Assembly (NCBI GenBank): GCA_021737445.1
Contig: JAIPDY010000113.1
Coordinates: 1-9,940, forward strand
Direction of reading: 5' to 3'
DNA length: 9,940 nt
DNA from: Desulfotignum sp.
Lineage (GTDB): Bacteria > Desulfobacterota > Desulfobacteria > Desulfobacterales > Desulfobacteraceae
The notes beneath the pieces were generated by a model. It ran no database searches, was not told where the DNA came from, and saw only the letters and a program-made list of their open reading frames with translations. Each line of letters opens with the position of its first letter. Positions within the stretch are counted from its first letter, which is position 1. Both the position numbers and the translations under genes were made by a program. Shown here in pieces: positions 5,742 to 9,940 of the stretch.

Positions 5742-7874
5742 CTATTTTTTCAGGATTATCCTTGCATCTACAACATCCAGGCCCTGCTCATACAAAAGAA
5801 CCGGATTCAGATCCATCTCCTGGATCTCAGGATAGGATTCCACCAGTTCAGAGCAGATGCCTAAAAGCCTGCGCAGCCCTTTTTTGTCATATCCTTTCTG
5901 TCCCCGGACACCGCTCAATATGACCGAAGACCTTGTATCCTCTATCATTTTCTTGCAGGATGCAGGGGATACCGGCAGCACCCAGAAGGTCACATCCTTC
6001 ATGATCTCCACCATGATGCCGCCAAGGCCGTACATGATCACAGGCCCGAACTGCTCATCGATCTTGGTGCCGATGATGATCTCCAGACCCTTGGCAGCCA
6101 TGGGTGCCACCAGCACGCCTCTGATGTCTGCATTGGCATCATAGATGCGGGCGTTTTCCATGATGATGTCAAATGCCGCCTTTACCTGGGATTCATCTCC
6201 GATATTGAGCATCACCCCGTTGGCATCGCTTTTGTGCAAAATATCAGGGGACACGATCTTCATGACCACATGGCCGTCGATCTTTTTTGCGATTGCCACG
6301 GCTTGTTCTGCGGTTTTTGCCAGTCCGCCCACAGATGTGGGGGCCCCGTGCAGTTTGATCAGCTGCTTGGCCTCATGCTCCAGCAGCACGTGGCGCCCTT
6401 CGGCCAGGGCTGCCTGGATGACGGCATTGCCTTCAGGCCTGGCTTTTTCCCGCCAGTTGAGCACAAAATTGGTCTTGGCATGGTAGGTCTTCAGATAGCT
6501 GCCGTAGGTGCACAGACAGGCCATGCTCTTGCAGGCGATGTCCAAAGAATCATGCACCGGGATATCATAGTGCCGCAGCAGATCCAGGGCATGGGAGTCA
6601 TAGGCACTGTAAAGAGAATGCACAAAAATGGGCTTGTTTCTTTTTTTCCCCATGGCTCCCAGGCGGTGGGCTGCCTGTTCTTCACCGATGGCCAGGCTTT
6701 TTTCAAACCTGATCCCGTATCCGCCGAACAGCCCCACGATGAGAAGACCGCCCACGGCCGGGTCCTTGAGCAGGATCTTGGCGCAGTCGGCAAATATGCT
6801 GGGGTCTGCATCCGTGCCGCCGGCCACATCCACTGGGTTGGCCACTGATGCGGCCTCGGGCAGAATTTTTTTGAGATTTTCTTTTGTTTTTTCAGACAGA
6901 TCCGCCAACCCGATCCCATAGTCGGACATCAGATCAGCTGCAATGGTGGCATGCCCCCCGCCGTCAGCCAGCACTGCAATGGCGTTGTTTTTCACCGGCG
7001 GCTGACTGGACAGGGTTTCCGCCACCGGAAACAGCTCATCGGAATTTTCGATCACAATGATCCCTGCCCGCTCATAGGCGGATTTGGCCACCTGTCCCAT
7101 GCCGGCCAGAGATCCTGTGTGGGAGCCTGCGGACTTTCTGCCCTTGTCTGACCGGCCGCTCTTGAGAAGGATGATGGGCTTTTCAATACTGGTCTTGTAA
7201 GCTTCCTGTAAAAACTCCCGGCCCTGGCTCATGCCTTCAACATACATGAGAATGGCTTTGGTGTCCGGGTCGTTTCTGAAAAACGAAAGGTATTCGTGAA
7301 ACTTGATGTCTGATTCGTTTCCCACCCCCACATAATAGGTAAACCCGCCATGTTTGCGGATGGTGGCCTCGGTGATCAGGGTCAGGGCCATGTTGCCGCT
7401 CTGGCACAGCAAAGCGATACTGCCCCGCGGTACATCCTGGATCCCCACCAGGTTCATGTTGCTTTTCAGATTGATCATACCCGAGGTGTTGGGACCGATA
7501 AGCCGGACCTGGTTTGCTTTGGCTGCATCCACCATCTCCTGCTCCAGGATCCGGCCTTTTTCTCCCAGTTCCCGGAATCCACCGGCAATGATCACCGCGC
7601 CAGCCACTCCCTTGGCGCCGCAGTTTGCAAGTATTTTGGGAATGGTCCGGGCCGGGGTGGTGATCAGGGCCAGGTTCACTTTATCCGGGATATCTGTGAT
7701 ATCCTTGTAACACTTGAGTCCCAGAATGGTGTCTTCCTTGGGGTTTACCGGATAGATTTCACCTTCAAATCCATCAGCCAGAAGGGTTTTAATGGCCTGA
7801 TACCCCCGCTTGGTCTTGTTCCGGGATGCACCGATAATGGCAACGGACTTTGCGTTCAGTACATGTTCCAGCAT
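5742..7874 (-). CDS. NDP-forming acyl-CoA synthetase (fused alpha-beta acetate-CoA ligase type)
   Basis: This enzyme interconverts acid + CoA + ATP with acyl-CoA + ADP + phosphate through phosphohistidine relays. Order of domains: CoA-binding Rossmann domain (about 1-135; SVAIIGASRNKTKRGY, GPNTSGMINL at 127-136), succinyl-CoA-synthetase-like domain (about 148-285; LLCQSGNMALTLITEA), a further ligase region to about 460, then an ATP-grasp domain (about 485-705; VVMKIVSPDILHKSDANG). His252 in SAGSHTGS corresponds to the catalytic phosphohistidine of the alpha part. His547 in ILHKSD corresponds to the second relay histidine of the beta part. Both are present, so the protein should be active. At 710 residues it is a complete fusion. 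The start is supported by AAGGA seven bases upstream, inside the end of the ECH gene, and the 11-base gap indicates co-transcription. It probably activates the acid the neighbouring transporter imports, or recovers ATP from a CoA thioester. Acyl specificity is unreadable. Confidence 0.95.
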   Translation of the reverse strand: MLEHVLNAKSVAIIGASRNKTKRGYQAIKTLLADGFEGEIYPVNPKEDTILGLKCYKDITDIPDKVNLALITTPARTIPKILANCGAKGVAGAVIIAGGFRELGEKGRILEQEMVDAAKANQVRLIGPNTSGMINLKSNMNLVGIQDVPRGSIALLCQSGNMALTLITEATIRKHGGFTYYVGVGNESDIKFHEYLSFFRNDPDTKAILMYVEGMSQGREFLQEAYKTSIEKPIILLKSGRSDKGRKSAGSHTGSLAGMGQVAKSAYERAGIIVIENSDELFPVAETLSSQPPVKNNAIAVLADGGGHATIAADLMSDYGIGLADLSEKTKENLKKILPEAASVANPVDVAGGTDADPSIFADCAKILLKDPAVGGLLIVGLFGGYGIRFEKSLAIGEEQAAHRLGAMGKKRNKPIFVHSLYSAYDSHALDLLRHYDIPVHDSLDIACKSMACLCTYGSYLKTYHAKTNFVLNWREKARPEGNAVIQAALAEGRHVLLEHEAKQLIKLHGAPTSVGGLAKTAEQAVAIAKKIDGHVVMKIVSPDILHKSDANGVMLNIGDESQVKAAFDIIMENARIYDANADIRGVLVAPMAAKGLEIIIGTKIDEQFGPVIMYGLGGIMVEIMKDVTFWVLPVSPASCKKMIEDTRSSVILSGVRGQKGYDKKGLRRLLGICSELVESYPEIQEMDLNPVLLYEQGLDVVDARIILKK

Positions 7875-7885
7875 GGCTTTTTCCT

Positions 7886-8650
7886 TTATTTTTTGCGGCC
7901 GGCAAATTCATCCAGAGATGTCTGCCGCTCCTTGGTGGACACACAGGCCAGGCAGGCTTCTATCTCATAGTCCATGAGCGCCTCCAGGCTGGTCTCTCCG
8001 GCTGCCATGCCCAGACCCTTTTTAATGAGCTTTAAGGAAAACGCGGAGTTGGCACAAATTTTATCAGCCATGGCAAACGCTTCATCCATGAGCTGGTCAA
8101 GGGGCACGGATCTGTTCACCAGGCCGATGCGGCAGGCTTCTTCTCCGGTGATGTTTTCAGCGGTAAACAGCAGTTCCTTTGCCTTGCCCGGCCCCACCAG
8201 GTCCTGGATCAGCCGGAACGCCCCGCCCGTGACCGATGAGGTGACCTTTGCCTCAGGAGACCCTATCAGGGCATTGGCTGCGGCAATACGGATATCACAT
8301 GCCAGGGCCAGTTCATAACCGGACCCCAGGGCATACCCGTTGATGGCGGCAATGGTGGGTTTTTCAAACCGCATGATTTTTCTGGATGCTTCCTGCAAAG
8401 ATTCCAGGTACTGGCGGTAGGCCGCGATGGTGCGGCCCTTGGAATCCTTGAGATCCGCTCCCGTGGAAAACGCCCGGCCTTCGCCCGTAATGATCAGCGC
8501 CTTGATCTGGTCATCTTTGGCCAGTTTATCCAGGGCATCCATCATTTCGGTCCACAGCTGCCGGTTCATGGCATTGAGCACCTTGGGTCTGTTCAGCTTG
8601 ATCAGGCCCACCTGGTTTCTGGTTTCTTTTACAATTGTTTCATACGTCAT
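7886..8650 (-). CDS. Enoyl-CoA hydratase/isomerase (crotonase) family protein
   Basis: This full-length crotonase-fold enzyme (254 residues) acts on CoA thioesters in the cytoplasm. Early motif VGLIKLNRPKVLNAM (14-28) and the oxyanion-hole region GRAFSTGADL (58-67) are intact. Both glutamates that act in enoyl-CoA hydration are present: Glu113 in GSGYELALACDIRIA and Glu133 in GSPEAKV, aligned with Glu144 and Glu164 of the rat mitochondrial hydratase. A hydratase activity is therefore plausible. Other reactions of the fold (isomerase, ring-opening hydrolase, dehalogenase) cannot be excluded, since TSSVTGGAFRL (137-147) differs from the usual PGxGGTQRL. The start has AAAGG eight bases upstream. 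It lies 51 bases after lepA and 11 bases before the synthetase, so it probably opens the catabolic operon and may share the synthetase's CoA substrate or product. Confidence 0.95.
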   Translation of the reverse strand: MTYETIVKETRNQVGLIKLNRPKVLNAMNRQLWTEMMDALDKLAKDDQIKALIITGEGRAFSTGADLKDSKGRTIAAYRQYLESLQEASRKIMRFEKPTIAAINGYALGSGYELALACDIRIAAANALIGSPEAKVTSSVTGGAFRLIQDLVGPGKAKELLFTAENITGEEACRIGLVNRSVPLDQLMDEAFAMADKICANSAFSLKLIKKGLGMAAGETSLEALMDYEIEACLACVSTKERQTSLDEFAGRKK

Positions 8651-8701
8651 AGCATTTGCCTTTATAATGATAAGTTTGTGTTAATATAAAAACCTAAAAA
8701 A
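8651..8701. other. 51-base AT-rich gap between lepA and the crotonase gene
   Basis: The gap contains no hairpin followed by a T run, so no intrinsic terminator for lepA is visible. It is AT-rich, with TTAACA and TATAAA-like words at non-canonical spacing, so I do not call a promoter. Either readthrough from lepA or a promoter I cannot identify drives the downstream genes. The only clear signal is the AAAGG ribosome-binding site of the crotonase gene at its low-coordinate end. Confidence 0.5.
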
Positions 8702-9940
8702 TTATTCCGTTTTGAGAACCGATAAAAATGCAGACTGAGGGATCTCCACCGACCCCACCATTTTCATCCGTTTTTTACCTTTTTTTTGCTTTTCCAGCAG
8801 CTTGCGTTTCCGGGAAATATCACCGCCATAGCATTTGGCCGTGACATCCTTGCGGAACGCGGAAATGGTTTCCCTGGAGATGATTTTGCCGCCTATGGCC
8901 CCCTGAATGGGGATCTTAAACTGCTGCCTGGGAATTTCCTCTCTGAGTTTTTTACAGGCTGTCCTGGCCCGGGCCTCTGCCTTGTCCCTGTGAATAAGAA
9001 TGGACAGGGCATCCACCCGCTCGCCGTTGATAAGAAAATCCAGTTTCACCAGATCGGTTTCCTGGTACCCGGATATCTCATAATCAAAAGACCCGTACCC
9101 CTGGGTCACGGATTTGAGCCGGTCATAAAACTCATACACCACCTCTGCCAGGGGCAGTTCAAATTTCATCTCCATGCGGTTGGATGTCAAATATTGATAG
9201 GTTTTGCTCACGCCCCGAAACTCGTGGCATACCTGCATCACATTGCCCATGTACCGGTCAGGCACAATAATGGTGGCATTGATAAAAGGTTCTCTGACCG
9301 TGACAATCTCGGCCGGATCAGGGTAATTCACCGGATTGTCGATGATGACGACCTCTCCGTCCGTGGTGGTGATCTCATACTGCACCGAAGGGGAGGTCAG
9401 GATAAGTGAGATATCATACTCCCTTTCCAGGCGCTCCTGGACCACTTCCAGGTGAAGCAGCCCCAGAAACCCGCACCGGTATCCGAACCCCAGGGCAGCT
9501 GAGCTGTCTTTTTCATAGATGAGAGAGGCATCATTGAGCTTGAGTCGTTCCAGGGCTTCGGTGAGCTCTTCATAATCATCTGATGCCACAGGATACATGG
9601 AGGAAAACACCACGGGCGTGGGTTCCCGGAATCCGCCCACCGGTTTTGCACAGGGCCTGTCCGCCATGGTGATGGTGTCTCCGATCTTGACATCGGCAAT
9701 GTTTTTGATACCGGCAATGAGATACCCCACCTGGCCGCCGTACAGGCTTTTCTGGGGCACCCTTTTGATCTGGAACAGCCCCACCTCCTCCACCTTGTAT
9801 TGGGAATCGTTCTGCATGAACAAGATGGTGTCCCCTTTTTGGATGGTGCCGTCAAATATCCTGAAATGCACAATGGTGCCCCGAAAGGTGTCATAGTGGG
9901 AATCAAAGATCAGGGCCTTGAACCGGTTGTCCGGATCCAC
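8702..9940 (-). CDS. lepA: Elongation factor 4 (LepA), N-terminal GTPase domain outside the window
   Basis: This ribosome-associated translational GTPase back-translocates or remodels stalled ribosomes. The 412 residues visible cover roughly the last two thirds of a protein usually near 600 residues. Visible parts are the beta-barrel domain (FKALIFDSHYDTFRGTIVHF, 7-26), the EF-G-III-like domain (SSMYPVASDDYEELTEAL at 113-130, GFGYRCGFLGLLHLEVVQER at 151-170), the EF-G-V-like domain, and the LepA-specific C-terminus (CYGGDISRKRKLLEKQKKGK). That last part separates it from EF-G and TypA. The frame is open to the edge, and GTG at 9940 is an internal valine codon, not a start. The TAA stop is followed by the 51-base gap. 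It is a housekeeping gene, probably functionally unrelated to the genes downstream. Confidence 0.98.
   Translation of the reverse strand: MDPDNRFKALIFDSHYDTFRGTIVHFRIFDGTIQKGDTILFMQNDSQYKVEEVGLFQIKRVPQKSLYGGQVGYLIAGIKNIADVKIGDTITMADRPCAKPVGGFREPTPVVFSSMYPVASDDYEELTEALERLKLNDASLIYEKDSSAALGFGYRCGFLGLLHLEVVQERLEREYDISLILTSPSVQYEITTTDGEVVIIDNPVNYPDPAEIVTVREPFINATIIVPDRYMGNVMQVCHEFRGVSKTYQYLTSNRMEMKFELPLAEVVYEFYDRLKSVTQGYGSFDYEISGYQETDLVKLDFLINGERVDALSILIHRDKAEARARTACKKLREEIPRQQFKIPIQGAIGGKIISRETISAFRKDVTAKCYGGDISRKRKLLEKQKKGKKRMKMVGSVEIPQSAFLSVLKTE

Noticed and set aside
6234..6848. 204-codon open frame on the plus strand
   Set aside because: Antisense to the ATP-grasp and linker part of the acyl-CoA synthetase, with no motif of its own.
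8651..8701. Promoter for the crotonase gene from TTAACA and TATAAA
   Set aside because: The two words are separated by only about 12 bases, too close for a sigma-70 promoter, and no better pair is present.
9938..9940. GTG at the window edge as the lepA start
   Set aside because: The following residues match the middle of LepA (start of the beta-barrel domain), so the GTG is an internal valine codon and the GTPase domain lies outside the window.
1..9940. Mobile element, CRISPR array, toxin-antitoxin or defence system
   Set aside because: No transposase, integrase, terminal repeats, regularly spaced repeats or small toxin-like gene pair could be seen on either strand; composition looks uniform across the genes.

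Overview
The window reads as ordinary bacterial chromosome from an anaerobe, most likely a sulfate-reducing or related Desulfobacterota (inference). The reasons are a moderately GC-rich composition, a cytoplasmic-type molybdopterin oxidoreductase, an NDP-forming acyl-CoA synthetase in place of an AMP-forming one, and a TAXI-type TRAP transporter. All seven recognisable genes lie on the minus strand, so transcription runs from high to low coordinates. No tRNA, rRNA, insertion sequence, CRISPR array or phage gene was seen, and no stretch longer than about 200 bases lacks a gene.

Layout in transcription order: (1) the C-terminal two thirds of lepA (elongation factor 4), entering from the right edge (9940-8702); (2) after 51 bases, an enoyl-CoA hydratase/isomerase (8650-7886); (3) 11 bases on, a 710-residue fused NDP-forming acyl-CoA synthetase (7874-5742); (4) a 202-base control region (5741-5540) with two possible promoters, a triplicated AAACCGG motif and an 18-codon hydrophobic mini-ORF whose stop codon lies inside the next gene's ribosome binding site; (5) a TAXI-family TRAP solute-binding protein (5539-4565); (6) a 123-base gap with two inverted repeats; (7) a fused TRAP permease with an additional C-terminal domain (4441-1856); (8) a UspA-like protein (1825-1388) whose ATP-binding glycines are replaced; (9) 16 bases on, a molybdopterin oxidoreductase (1371 to beyond base 1).

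The genes after lepA fit one working hypothesis. An organic acid is captured in the periplasm by the TAXI protein and imported by the fused permease. It is converted to a CoA thioester by the NDP-forming synthetase and processed by the crotonase-fold enzyme, with the Mo enzyme carrying out a redox or hydroxylation step on the substrate or a product. The substrate cannot be read from the sequence. The USP next to the TRAP genes recalls TeaD, the ATP-binding regulator of the TeaABC TRAP transporter, but here the nucleotide-binding loop looks lost.

The gene content matches known families. The least explained parts are the control region with its mini-ORF, the A6G9 tract at the USP start, and the stem-loop between binding protein and permease.
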